From NCBI GenBank assembly GCA_015654675.1, contig JAATGM010000055.1, forward strand, positions 186,908 through 250,907: a DNA stretch of 64,000 nt, given 5' to 3'. Positions within the stretch are counted from its first letter, which is position 1. The number at the start of each line of letters is the position of its first letter. This DNA is from Planctomycetota bacterium (GTDB lineage: Bacteria > Planctomycetota > Phycisphaerae > UBA1845 > UTPLA1). This document shows, one piece after another, positions 39,588 to 48,268 of the stretch. The notes below the pieces were generated by a model. That model had not been told where the DNA came from, made no database searches, and worked only from the letters and a program-made list of their open reading frames with translations. The position numbers were made by a program, and so were the translations under genes.

Positions 39588-39597
39588 GATGCGTCTC

Positions 39598-41127
39598 CTA
39601 GAAGTTGATCTGGCCTCGCAGGCCGAACACCACCGCCGTGTCACGATCGCGAAATCCGGCCCCCGGATTGGCGACGACCTGTATGTCGGGCGTCAGGTGG
39701 AACCACGGCGTCACTTCGATGTTATAGAAAAGCTCGACGCCCTGCTCGGAGCTCAATCCCAGACTCGAGCGGATGTCGTTGCTGGTCGTGGCACAATAAT
39801 AGCCGGCGCCCCATGTGTCATGATCGCGGCGCGGGATCGTGCCCTTTCCGCCTAGGCCGATGCTGTAGAACTGATCGATAAAGTTCGCGTTGCTCGGGGC
39901 CATTCCGAATCGCCCGAACAGGCCCCATCCCTGCGTCGGATCGTCGTGCTCGGTGAAGAGGTATTGGTCGAAGTTGTAATACATGCCGTAGTTGTCCGGC
40001 CGGGTGTCGGCGTTGCGGGCTTCGTAGACGGTGTTGCCGGTCCGGATGCGCCGCAGGAGCTTTGGAAGTCTGCGGCCCGGAACGAATGGAACGTTGAACA
40101 CCGACACCGGAATCTGAATGCGCGAGTCGCCCTGGAAGAGACTAGTCTCCTTGTTCGTGTAAAACCATCCAATCCGCTGATGACCAGTCTGCGAAAACAG
40201 CTTCAGCGTAAAGTCGAACTCCTGCGCCACGGAGGTCTGGGCCGGCGAGTGGAACGCCGTGTTGAACCCGGTCGTGGTCGCTGCGCCGTCTTTATCGTTG
40301 TCCAGCACGACCGTCGCTACCTGTAACCAGTCGGTGGGAATCAGGATCACGCCAGCCGTAAGCGCCGTGTAGGGGCCCGCCGCAGAGAGAATAGGATTGA
40401 CATTGAAGGCCGTGTTCATGAAGGAGGTCTCATGCGTGACATCGCCGGCAAACGCATTGCGATCGGCGAATGCCATCAGATCGACCTTTCCGGCCACCAG
40501 CACGACCTGCTTTGAGAGGGCCTGCATGATGTAATATTCGGAGAGCGTGGTCAGGCCCGGGTCGCCCGGAAGCGGAAGTAGCATCTCGAAGTTCGGCGTC
40601 ATGAGTGAGCCGGTGTCTTTGTTCACGGCCGTGCCGAATTGCGTCTGGCCGTGCAGGATGATCAATCCGCCCGGCCACAGCTTGGCCCGGTCGGTGTCGA
40701 GGCGGAGACGGTAATCGACCATGCCGCCGTATTCGGTTGCGCCGTTCGTGCTCTTGCCGGCGTGGGCGACGTTTTGCAGGTATTGGGTGACGTCGAGGTC
40801 GAACAGGATTCCGTGCTGGGCGAGGTCGGTCCGCGCTCCGCCCCAGTCGCCCGTCAGATACGAACGATGCCAGATGTCGCCGCCATATTCGGGCAGCGTG
40901 GGAATCAGCGACATGGCCGCGACGGGTTGGCTCGCAGGTTTCTCCGGCGCGGGTTCGGCCGGCTCGGCGTGCGGTGGGGGATTGGGTTCGGCTTGAGTGC
41001 GAGGCGCCGCGCCGTTGGCCGGCTCGACGGGCACGGATTCGGGCGACTCGGCCCGGACTGCCGCAGGACAGCCGATCGCGGCCATCATGATTGCGATGAC
41101 ACACGTCCAGCGCCGAGCGGAGATCAT
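39598..41127 (-). CDS. OprB-type carbohydrate-selective porin
   Basis: 509 residues from ATG 41127 (AGGAG 7 bases upstream). Signal peptide (IAIMMAAIGCPAAVRA), a Pro/Glu/Ala-rich linker, then the porin domain: SYLTGDWGGARTDLAQHGI is the OprB-family opening, LWPGGLIILHGQTQFG and TTLSEYYI follow, and the chain ends in beta-strands with terminal phenylalanine (GLRGQINF), as outer-membrane barrels do. OprB porins pass sugars; substrate unknown here. It heads a unit with the 45-residue peptide. Confidence 0.9.
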   Translation of the reverse strand: MISARRWTCVIAIMMAAIGCPAAVRAESPESVPVEPANGAAPRTQAEPNPPPHAEPAEPAPEKPASQPVAAMSLIPTLPEYGGDIWHRSYLTGDWGGARTDLAQHGILFDLDVTQYLQNVAHAGKSTNGATEYGGMVDYRLRLDTDRAKLWPGGLIILHGQTQFGTAVNKDTGSLMTPNFEMLLPLPGDPGLTTLSEYYIMQALSKQVVLVAGKVDLMAFADRNAFAGDVTHETSFMNTAFNVNPILSAAGPYTALTAGVILIPTDWLQVATVVLDNDKDGAATTTGFNTAFHSPAQTSVAQEFDFTLKLFSQTGHQRIGWFYTNKETSLFQGDSRIQIPVSVFNVPFVPGRRLPKLLRRIRTGNTVYEARNADTRPDNYGMYYNFDQYLFTEHDDPTQGWGLFGRFGMAPSNANFIDQFYSIGLGGKGTIPRRDHDTWGAGYYCATTSNDIRSSLGLSSEQGVELFYNIEVTPWFHLTPDIQVVANPGAGFRDRDTAVVFGLRGQINF

Positions 41128-41213
41128 GTCGTACTCCTGAACGTGGGGGCGAGTGAATCGCCCGAAGCGCGGTGAACCGCGACGCGCCCGGGTGATTCGC
41201 GCGCTCAGCGTAA

Positions 41214-41257
41214 CTCCGCCGCGAGCGAATTGGAACACAAATCCGAACGCGGCGGAG
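41214..41257. repeat. Inverted repeat, 10-bp arms, 24-base spacer
   Basis: CTCCGCCGCG (41214-41223) and CGCGGCGGAG (41248-41257) pair exactly. It lies between the end of a lipoprotein gene and the porin start, in the zone where strand composition changes. Could be a terminator stem or regulatory site; no T-run. Confidence 0.55.
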
Positions 41258-41292
41258 ATTCGCAGTTGATGCGACCGATAATTGCGGCGCGG

Positions 41293-41907
41293 CTAGAGGC
41301 CGGAACTGCTGCCTGTCGACGCGCCGACGTCGACAATGTCGACCGACGTGCAGTGGCCGGTTGCGTCAAACTTGAGCCGGCAGAGTTTCGACCCGCTCAA
41401 GCCCATCCCGGTCAGCGAGGGCATCTGGTAAAATTCGACCATCTGCCCCGTCTTGCGGCTGACCGCTGCCACCATGGGCGGCCCCAGCCCCAGCGCTGCC
41501 TCGGCATCCTGCGGCGACTTGCCCTTGGCCTTTACGTCGTAGTACAGCTTTTCGGCCAGGTCCTTGCCCGATGCATCGACCTCTTCCTTCGACACCGCGT
41601 TAATCACGCCGCCCTGCACCTGCACGACATAGCGCTGGTTCCCGAGCACGTTCATCGGAGCCGGGTAAATGCGCCACTGTCGCATTCCGCCGATCTCGCG
41701 CAGCACGTCCTCCGGCTGGCCGAGCTTGGCATCAGCCGCCGGCGCCGACTGGCCAATCAGCGCCTCCCCCATCTTGTTTGCCTCTTCGTCATCGACGGCC
41801 TTGCCGACCATCTTGACGCCCATCGACACGGCTGTGCTGCAGCCGGTCGAGAACATCAACGCCATTCCACTCGCCGCGGCCAACAAGGCCATCTTTCGCT
41901 GAATCAT
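41293..41907 (-). CDS. Lipoprotein, paralogue A of adjacent pair
   Basis: 204 residues from MIQRKMALL, preceded by GGAGAG. Lipobox region FSTGC. It shares with the next gene the pattern VGKxxDDExAxKMGxxLxG, DAKLGQPxDV, WRxYxxP, LGNxRYV, GPP and a final CRLxFDxxGHCT. The KLGQP...W.Y...V segment loosely recalls BamE/SmpA-like outer-membrane lipoproteins, but this is weak. Function unknown. Confidence 0.75.
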   Translation of the reverse strand: MIQRKMALLAAASGMALMFSTGCSTAVSMGVKMVGKAVDDEEANKMGEALIGQSAPAADAKLGQPEDVLREIGGMRQWRIYPAPMNVLGNQRYVVQVQGGVINAVSKEEVDASGKDLAEKLYYDVKAKGKSPQDAEAALGLGPPMVAAVSRKTGQMVEFYQMPSLTGMGLSGSKLCRLKFDATGHCTSVDIVDVGASTGSSSGL

Positions 41908-41956
41908 TAACGCTCTCCGACTTTCAGGTCTCAAACGTACGTTCTCGCACGCCTCA

Positions 41957-42565
41957 CTATCGCGGTGCCTGTCCGACCGACCCGCCCAGATCGATGAGCT
42001 TGCATTCCGTGCAATGCCCGCTCGAGTCGAACAGCAGCCGGCAATACTGCATGCTCCCGACGCCCTGAACCATCTGGGCGTTATAGAGCTGCGCCGTCAT
42101 GCCGTTCTTTTCGCCCCGCGCCGTCACGAGCGGCGGGCCCATGCCCAGGGCCGCTTCGCACTCCGACGGCGTCTTGCCGACCACCTTCTGGTCCAGCATC
42201 AGCTTGCGAGCCAGGTCGAGGCCCGTCTTGTCGATGTATACCTTTGCAATTCCCACCACCTTGCCACTCGTCAGCTGGGCCACATAGCGCTCGTTGCCCA
42301 GCAGATCGTTCGGTACGGAATAGACGCGCCATTCACGCGGTCCGCGCGTCTCCTGCCACACGTCGACCGGCTGCCCGAGTTTCGCATCGACCGACGAGGC
42401 GCCCTTGCCGAGCAGCTCGTCGCCCATTTTCTTCGCCTGCTCGTCGTCCATGACTTTGCCGACGACCTGCACCGCCATTCCGGCCGGCGAATTGCAACCG
42501 ACCGCCGCAAGCATCGCGACGCCGCAACCAAGTCCGATGCAAAACCGTTTCACGCTCATCGTCAT
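41957..42565 (-). CDS. Lipoprotein, paralogue B of adjacent pair
   Basis: 202 residues from MTMSVKRF; a TTG one codon earlier is possible. GGAGA ribosome site. Lipobox AAVGC. Clearly a tandem duplicate of the gene 49 bases downstream: same motif order (VGKVMDDEQAKKMGDELLGK, DAKLGQPVDVW, WRVYSVP, LLGNERYV, ALGMGPPLV, CRLLFDSSGHCTEC). The two differ at roughly half the positions, so the duplication is not recent. Confidence 0.76.
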   Translation of the reverse strand: MTMSVKRFCIGLGCGVAMLAAVGCNSPAGMAVQVVGKVMDDEQAKKMGDELLGKGASSVDAKLGQPVDVWQETRGPREWRVYSVPNDLLGNERYVAQLTSGKVVGIAKVYIDKTGLDLARKLMLDQKVVGKTPSECEAALGMGPPLVTARGEKNGMTAQLYNAQMVQGVGSMQYCRLLFDSSGHCTECKLIDLGGSVGQAPR

Positions 42566-42666
42566 CAATCTGTCTCCGGTTCGCAGTTTGCGAACGCTTA
42601 AGTTTCGTTCTTAGTCTGTCGCCCGAGGGCTTCCCCGGCCTTTCGCTTCACGCGCTCCCGAATCCA

Positions 42667-43356
42667 TCACCTTCCGTGATGGACGCTCGAATGATGGGAC
42701 GTCGTGCCGGTATAGGGGTTATGCGTTTCTCCGCTGTGGCGGACCGTATTGGTATACGGGTTATACGTCGTGCTGCTGTGGTGCTCGGTTCCGGTGTTTG
42801 AGTTGTAGGCCGTCTCGCCGGTGCGCGAGGTCCCCGTTGCCGGATTGTGGTATGCCGTGCGTTCGGCCGACGTGCCGGTGTAGGGGTTGTGGTAGGCGGC
42901 CCCGGCGGCTGTCGCTCCGGTGTAAGGATTGTGATACGCCGCTCCGGCCGCGGTTGCGCCGGTGTATGGATTGTGGTACGCGGCGCCCGCCGCTTCAGCG
43001 CCCATGTAAGGATTGTGGTACGCCGTTCCGGCCACCGCTCCGCCATAGGCCACGCCGGTCGCACCAGCGACTGCAACAGTTCCCATGTATGGATTGGGAA
43101 CGCCGCCGGCGACTACCACCTCGCCGGTGTATGGATTGGGAGTCGTGCCGGCGACGACAACCGCGGTCGTGCCGGGATTTACATATCCGACAGCGGCGGC
43201 CCCGGTGTAATAGTTGTGGTAGGCAACGCCGCGCGCGTAACCCTCGCCGGTGTAATAATTATGTTCGACGGCGACGCCTTCGGCGTGAGCCGCCAGGGGG
43301 AGCGTCAGCCAGGTTGCGGCCGCCATCGCTCCGAATAGCAGGATGTGGCGATTCAT
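42667..43356 (-). CDS. Exported NPYTG-repeat protein
   Basis: 229 residues: signal peptide (MAAATWLTLPLAAHAEG), then a chain made almost entirely of short repeats around YHNPYTG / YHNYYTG. Residues 110-179 are five tandem 14-residue units of type GAAYHNPYTGATAA, with more degenerate copies on both sides. Rich in Gly, Ala, Thr, Tyr, His and Asn, with few charges; probably an extended fibrous or adhesive wall protein, possibly metal-binding through His. No known domain. Confidence 0.75.
   Translation of the reverse strand: MNRHILLFGAMAAATWLTLPLAAHAEGVAVEHNYYTGEGYARGVAYHNYYTGAAAVGYVNPGTTAVVVAGTTPNPYTGEVVVAGGVPNPYMGTVAVAGATGVAYGGAVAGTAYHNPYMGAEAAGAAYHNPYTGATAAGAAYHNPYTGATAAGAAYHNPYTGTSAERTAYHNPATGTSRTGETAYNSNTGTEHHSSTTYNPYTNTVRHSGETHNPYTGTTSHHSSVHHGR
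42820..43029 (-). repeat. Five tandem 42-bp repeats encoding YHNPYTG units
   Basis: Five consecutive in-frame 42-base units (14 codons) inside the NPYTG-repeat gene; the two central ones encode the same residues. Such arrays expand or contract readily by recombination. Confidence 0.8.
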
Positions 43357-43437
43357 GGATGTTCTCCTTGAAGCTGTGCGTCAATCAGTGGGCGGGGGTG
43401 CGCGGCTCGATGCCCAACACCCCCGGAATCGAATCGC

Positions 43438-43755
43438 TTATTGTTCCGACTTGTGCGTGACGGGCTTGATGATGGGCTTGCCGACCTGGTTCAGGTCGAT
43501 CCGTCCGCGCAGCTTGAGCTCGGAGCCGACCTCTTTGTTCTGGTCGACCGTGTAAAAGTAAAGCGTGTTGGTGTGGTTGTCGGTGACGATCAGGTTGTGT
43601 CCCTGGGTCTCGACGATCGAGAAGTGCGGGCCGGTGCCGGGCGATGCATCGCTCTGCGCGCGGGCCGGCTGCAGGCACACCACAGCGATCACGGCGACAG
43701 CCAGCAGACCCACTGTGAGAAACAATGATGTTCGACTTACTCCAGTTCTGTTCAT
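43438..43755 (-). CDS. Small exported protein of unknown function
   Basis: 105 residues. Signal or anchor segment (FLTVGLLAVAVIAVVCL), then a beta-rich domain with HNLIVTDNHTNTLYFYTVDQ and LKLRGRIDLNQVGKP. This resembles one blade of a quinoprotein or cytochrome D1-like beta-propeller, too small to close by itself. No clear function; it belongs to the envelope cluster by position. Confidence 0.65.
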   Translation of the reverse strand: MNRTGVSRTSLFLTVGLLAVAVIAVVCLQPARAQSDASPGTGPHFSIVETQGHNLIVTDNHTNTLYFYTVDQNKEVGSELKLRGRIDLNQVGKPIIKPVTHKSEQ

Positions 43756-43917
43756 GTGAAACCCTTCTAAAGGGAACCCGACGTCCGATCACGGGGTTCG
43801 TCCACCATTTCCATGCCCGCCGCACGAACGGCGAGCGCGATTGCATTCGAGCGCTATTATGCTCGATTAATGCTCAGCTTGCTCGGAAATCCAGCGTTCG
43901 GAATGCGCGTCGCCGGC

Positions 43918-44937
43918 TCATTGCTCAAATGCGAAAATCCGCTTCCAGTCCTTCTTCATGCTGATCACCGTCCAGCCGTGCTTCTTCGCCTCGTCGTATA
44001 GGGCTTGGCTGAACGTGCCGATTTTCGTGTCGGGCAGCCCGGCGGCCGGGCCATAGGCGTATTCGCGCGTCGCGTCGTCATGCAGTACGAGCATCATCAG
44101 CCGTGCGCCCGCGCCCGCCCCGGTGTACTCAAGCATCTGCTGATCGCCGGCCGTGTTTCCGAACGCCGCAACCGGCCGCCTCCCGATCATCAGGTGAATG
44201 CCCTCGGCTTTTCCACCGTAGTTGTCGTTCAGCAGCAGTTTCGGCTCCTTGGTGAGCGTCGGCCGGCCGCTCGCGTCGTAGCCATACTTCGTCTCGCCCG
44301 CGGTGCCAACGACTTGTTCGGGCGGAATGCCGTAGGTCGCGTCGGCGTAGACGCGCACAAAATCCTGTCCGCCGCCGGTGACGATGTAGGTGCGATACCC
44401 GTTGGCGCGCAGGTAGCGCAGCACTTCCTGCATGGGTTGATAGGTCAGTTGCGTATAGGGCTTATCCCAGCGCGCGTGCTTCGCCGTGGCGAGCCACTGT
44501 TTCACCTCGTCGCGAAACTGCTCGACCGTCATGCCGCTGAGGGTCGCCCCGGCGATCTTTTCGAGGTCTTCGAGCGACAGCTTCGCGATGGCCTCGCGGT
44601 CGCCGGAGAGCACGGTCTTGAACGGTTCGGCTGCCTTCATTTCCGGCGGAAGCGTGCGCACGCGGTCGAGGCAATACACCACTTGCGTGTAAATGGGGTG
44701 CTCGACCCAGAGCGTGCCGTCCTGGTCAAACGTCGCGATCCGCTCGGCCTCGGGCACGAACTTCGGGCTCGACTTATCAGTAGTCTCGCCGACGAAACGA
44801 ACGATGGCCTGCTTGGCCGGTCCGTCATTCCACGATGACAGCATTGCCGCGCCGGAATGCTCAGTCGCGCAGCCGCCACCGAGGGCCGAGACGAGGAGCG
44901 AGACAGCTAGCGCCCGTAGCGCTCTTACGTTTTTCAT
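43918..44937 (-). CDS. HAD-superfamily phosphatase lipoprotein
   Basis: 339 residues with lipobox LGGGC. HAD motifs: FDQDGTLW (nucleophile and acid Asp), YIVTGGGQDF (motif II Thr), GGKAEGI (motif III Lys) and FGNTAGDQQM (motif IV Asp). It resembles phosphoserine-phosphatase-like secreted HAD enzymes and should remove phosphate from a small periplasmic substrate. It begins one base after the DUF1254 gene stops, so they are almost certainly cotranscribed. Confidence 0.87.
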   Translation of the reverse strand: MKNVRALRALAVSLLVSALGGGCATEHSGAAMLSSWNDGPAKQAIVRFVGETTDKSSPKFVPEAERIATFDQDGTLWVEHPIYTQVVYCLDRVRTLPPEMKAAEPFKTVLSGDREAIAKLSLEDLEKIAGATLSGMTVEQFRDEVKQWLATAKHARWDKPYTQLTYQPMQEVLRYLRANGYRTYIVTGGGQDFVRVYADATYGIPPEQVVGTAGETKYGYDASGRPTLTKEPKLLLNDNYGGKAEGIHLMIGRRPVAAFGNTAGDQQMLEYTGAGAGARLMMLVLHDDATREYAYGPAAGLPDTKIGTFSQALYDEAKKHGWTVISMKKDWKRIFAFEQ

Positions 44938-44938
44938 G

Positions 44939-46375
44939 TCAGTTCACCTTGCGAACCGGCGGAATCTTCCACGATCCATCGATAATCGAAGGCGGCGTCT
45001 CCTTCGGCCAGTAGAGCCGCATCATGAGGATGAACCGGCCATCGGGAGCGGGCAGCCAGTTGGCCTCCTTATCGCCGCCGGGGTTGTCGCGCTGCAGATA
45101 GAGATCGACCGAGCCGTCGGCGTTGGTCGTGAATTTGTTGCGTGCGCTAAGCGTGTAGCGGTTCAACGGATTCGCGACGAAGAAGTATTCCGCGTTGTAC
45201 ATGGTCAGCGACCAGAAGCCGTTGACCGGCGGGAATTGGCCCTTGTCGAAGTGCAGCACGTACTTGTTCGAGCCCATGTAGGGCTTGCCGTCGGCATCCG
45301 CCTCCGATGTCGGATAGACCGCATCCTGCGGCAGGTTCGCACCGAGGCCGACGGCCGTGATTAGCGCCCGCTGCACGTATTCCGTGCCGTAGCGTCCGGT
45401 GTGCGTGGTGAAGACCCAGCCGTTGATGTCCTTGTTCTCGCCGGCGGCCACGCTGCCTTTCATCCACGACATGATCTTCTCGACGCCCGCCTTGGGGACG
45501 TCCTTGAGGGCTGCCGATACGTCAGCGCCGAGCTTGTTCAGCTCGAACTTCTGCCCGGGGACGATGCCGAGCTGGGCCATCTTCGCGACCATCGGCGCGT
45601 CGGCCGCCGCCGGCGGGTTGTCCTTCATCAGCCGGGCCAGCAGATCGAAGTAGCTCTCGACGTTCATCGCGTTGACCTGGTCACGGACCGGCGTCTTCAT
45701 GTCGACACTCGGATCGACCTTGCCGGCCGGCGGCGTGTAGGTCTTGCCGTACGAGCTGAGCGGCACGATCGAGACTTCATCCTGCATTTTGTGAACGGCG
45801 GCGTAGTCCTCCGGTGTTCCGGTGCAGTAGATGCGGCCGAGCAGCCAGACCATGGCGGTGGGGGACTTATATTCCTTCACGCCGGCCGGGAGCGATCCGC
45901 TCCAGCCCGGTCCGGTGATGGCGTACTTCTGCGGGCCGGTTCCGGTGGTGCGCTTGCCGGGCGCCTCGAAGACATCGGTCCAGCCGTCGAGCATCGGGAA
46001 GAGGTAGTAGCGATCGTGCGCATCGGGCAGCGAGAGCACCCACGGCTCGCGTCCGACGTCGATCCAGCCCGTGGTGTAGAGCGTGTCAGCGTTGGGCGCG
46101 GTGACGGCCTTGAACGCGGCGTTCGGATATTCGCGCATGCGCGTGATCTGCCCCATCGGCGAGCGCGTGCCTTCCGGCTTCTCGACGTTTGTCAGCACGC
46201 GCCGCGTAAATTCCATCGTGACGAGCGGGTATCCGTAGATGTAGGCGTCGATGGCCGCCTGGCGTGCCTCACCGGGGCTCAGCTTCGCGGGTTCGGCGAT
46301 GACAGTCGTGCAGACGCCGATCAATGTGCATGCCGCGATGCGCGCTGCAATCCGGGTGGACAGAGTTCGATTCAT
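44939..46375 (-). CDS. DUF1254/DUF1214 domain exported protein
   Basis: 478 residues. Signal peptide (ACTLIGVCTTVIAEP). DUF1254 at ~40-180 (AYIYGYPLVTME, NADTLYTTGWIDV, YYLFPMLDGW) and DUF1214 at ~360-460 (FWSLTMYNAEYFFV, LYLQRDNPG, PKETPPSIIDG). Proteins with this pair are widespread and often sit near sulfatases and porins; biochemical role unknown. AAGGAG lies upstream of the ATG. It pairs with the HAD phosphatase immediately downstream. Confidence 0.9.
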   Translation of the reverse strand: MNRTLSTRIAARIAACTLIGVCTTVIAEPAKLSPGEARQAAIDAYIYGYPLVTMEFTRRVLTNVEKPEGTRSPMGQITRMREYPNAAFKAVTAPNADTLYTTGWIDVGREPWVLSLPDAHDRYYLFPMLDGWTDVFEAPGKRTTGTGPQKYAITGPGWSGSLPAGVKEYKSPTAMVWLLGRIYCTGTPEDYAAVHKMQDEVSIVPLSSYGKTYTPPAGKVDPSVDMKTPVRDQVNAMNVESYFDLLARLMKDNPPAAADAPMVAKMAQLGIVPGQKFELNKLGADVSAALKDVPKAGVEKIMSWMKGSVAAGENKDINGWVFTTHTGRYGTEYVQRALITAVGLGANLPQDAVYPTSEADADGKPYMGSNKYVLHFDKGQFPPVNGFWSLTMYNAEYFFVANPLNRYTLSARNKFTTNADGSVDLYLQRDNPGGDKEANWLPAPDGRFILMMRLYWPKETPPSIIDGSWKIPPVRKVN

Positions 46376-46648
46376 GTAACGCTTGCTCCTTTCAGACTCA
46401 CTTTACGGTAACCATTTCGAAGGCAGGGGATATGCGAGGGCTAACATCGTGCCGATCAGGCCGGTCCCGAGCTTCACTTCGTCTTTCGATTTGGGACTCA
46501 AATAATACGCGGGCAGCGTCCCTCGGACGTTCATGCCAACAATCGCTGCTCCGAAGACGCATACGAAGAGGCGTCGACTCCCTGGTCAGCGCCGGCGGGC
46601 CCTTGCGGGCCGCACGCCGGGGAATTCACATTCGACAGGAGCCGGTCA
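46376..46648. other. Intergenic region with GC-rich hairpin downstream of sulfatase
   Basis: 273 bases between the DUF1254 start and the sulfatase stop. At ~46589-46620 there is an imperfect GC-rich hairpin (GGCCC-TTGC-GGGCC core) beginning about 30 bases after the sulfatase stop. Its arrangement recalls the two-hairpin elements at 48469 and 49191. No gene is visible. Confidence 0.45.
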
Positions 46649-48268
46649 TTACTGACCCTGCCGGCCCTTCATCATTTCCATCTTCTTCTCAAGCTCCGCC
46701 TTCAGCGCCTCCATGTTGAAGCTAGCGCCCTTCTGCATCGGTGGGAACTCGAGGAATGTCTCGGCGTACTTGGCGACTTCCTGCTTGACGAAAACGAAGC
46801 GCCAGAACTCGTACGCAAACCAGTTGTAATAGGCGATCGATCCCTTGTCCTTGCCGTTGTACATACCGGTCCGCTCAAACGGGTCGAGCCGCAGGTTCAC
46901 GAGAATCGGCCAGTCGACCTTTTCGGTCGCGCCCAGCCAGCCGTTGGGCTGGTCGGTGAAGCGATATTTGAAGTCGTTGATCCGCACCGCGCCCAGCGTG
47001 GTCTCGGTGAAGTAGAAGATCTCGTGCCGCGCCGACGGGCCGTTGCCAGTCAGCATGTCCATCTGGTTGTAACCATCCAGATGCACCTTGTAGTTCTTGC
47101 CGTTCAGCTCTTTGCCCTTCTTCAACTCGTCGACAATGCCCGGATTGCCGGCTGCCGCGACAAACGTCGGGAACCAGTCCAGTCCCGACACGATGCCGTT
47201 TTCGATCGTGCCCGGCTTGATCTTGCCCGGCCATCGAATCAGGCACGGCACGCGGAAACCACCCTCCAGCGCCGTCCCCTTCCCGCCGGCGAACGGCGTC
47301 TGCCCGCCATCCGGCCAGGTGAAGTTCTCAGTGCCGTTGTCGGTCGAGAACGCGATGATCGTGTTGTCGTCGAGCCCGTTGTCCTTCACATACTTCATGA
47401 CCGAGCCGACGATGTCGTCGAGCTGGGCCATGCCGGCCTCTTCGATCGACCAGCCATTCACCGAGTTGCGCATCTTCTCGTATTTCGGCGACAGGTGCGT
47501 CACCACGTGCATGCGCGTCGGATTCAGCCACAGGAAAAACGGCTTGTCGTCCTTCCGCGCTTTGTCCACGAACTTCAGCGCGTTCGCGAGGATGTCGTCG
47601 TCGATCGTTTCCATCCGCTCCGGGCAGAGCTGGCCGTCGTCCTGGATCTTCTGTTTGCCGATCTTGCCCCAGCGCGGCTCGACCGTGGTGTCGTCCGTGT
47701 CTGTCGCCCAGCTATGCAGCATGTTCCGCGGACCGACCTTTGACAGAAGATTCTGCGGATAGTTCGGATGGCAGGGATCTTCCATCGCATCGAGGTGATA
47801 CAGATAGCCGTAGAACTCGTCGAAGCCGTGCACGGTCGGCAGAAACTCGTTCAAGTCGCCCAGGTGGTTCTTGCCGAATTGCCCGGTCGCGTATCCCATC
47901 GACTTGAGCGCCGTCGCGATCGTCGGCGCCTGCGCCGGCATACCCTGTGGTGCGCCGGCCTGTCCCACGGTCGTCATGCCCGTGCGGATCGGAAGTTCGC
48001 CCGTGATGAAATTGGCCCGCCCGGCCGTGCAACTCGCCTCGGCGTAATAATCCGTAAACCGCATGCCTTCGGCCGCCAGCCGATCCAGGTTGGGAGTCCG
48101 CCCGGCCATTAGTCCCTGGTGATAAGCGCCGATGTTCCAGATGCCGATGTCGTCGCCCATGATGAAAATGATGTTGGGCTTCTTGTCGACGGCCAGTGCC
48201 GCCGTGCCCAGAAAAGTCGTTCCCGCCAGCGCGCACAGGACCGACCGTATTATTCGGTTCGTGTTCAT
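46649..48268 (-). CDS. Exported arylsulfatase-family sulfatase (CTAGR type)
   Basis: 539 residues from ATG 48268 (GGAGAAAGG upstream). Signal peptide (CALAGTTFLGTAALA). Metal site PNIIFIMGDDIG; the formylglycine cysteine is C80 in SCTAGRANFITG. GKNHLGD and STDNGTENFTWPDGG contribute further active-site residues. It hydrolyses sulfate esters after Cys is oxidised to formylglycine; substrate unknown. The motif has Ala rather than Pro at the third position (CxAxR). It is about 45 percent similar by eye to the next sulfatase. Confidence 0.93.
   Translation of the reverse strand: MNTNRIIRSVLCALAGTTFLGTAALAVDKKPNIIFIMGDDIGIWNIGAYHQGLMAGRTPNLDRLAAEGMRFTDYYAEASCTAGRANFITGELPIRTGMTTVGQAGAPQGMPAQAPTIATALKSMGYATGQFGKNHLGDLNEFLPTVHGFDEFYGYLYHLDAMEDPCHPNYPQNLLSKVGPRNMLHSWATDTDDTTVEPRWGKIGKQKIQDDGQLCPERMETIDDDILANALKFVDKARKDDKPFFLWLNPTRMHVVTHLSPKYEKMRNSVNGWSIEEAGMAQLDDIVGSVMKYVKDNGLDDNTIIAFSTDNGTENFTWPDGGQTPFAGGKGTALEGGFRVPCLIRWPGKIKPGTIENGIVSGLDWFPTFVAAAGNPGIVDELKKGKELNGKNYKVHLDGYNQMDMLTGNGPSARHEIFYFTETTLGAVRINDFKYRFTDQPNGWLGATEKVDWPILVNLRLDPFERTGMYNGKDKGSIAYYNWFAYEFWRFVFVKQEVAKYAETFLEFPPMQKGASFNMEALKAELEKKMEMMKGRQGQ

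Noticed and set aside
42820..43029. Tandem repeats as a CRISPR array
   Set aside because: Units are contiguous, in frame, and have no spacers; they encode YHNPYTG repeats.
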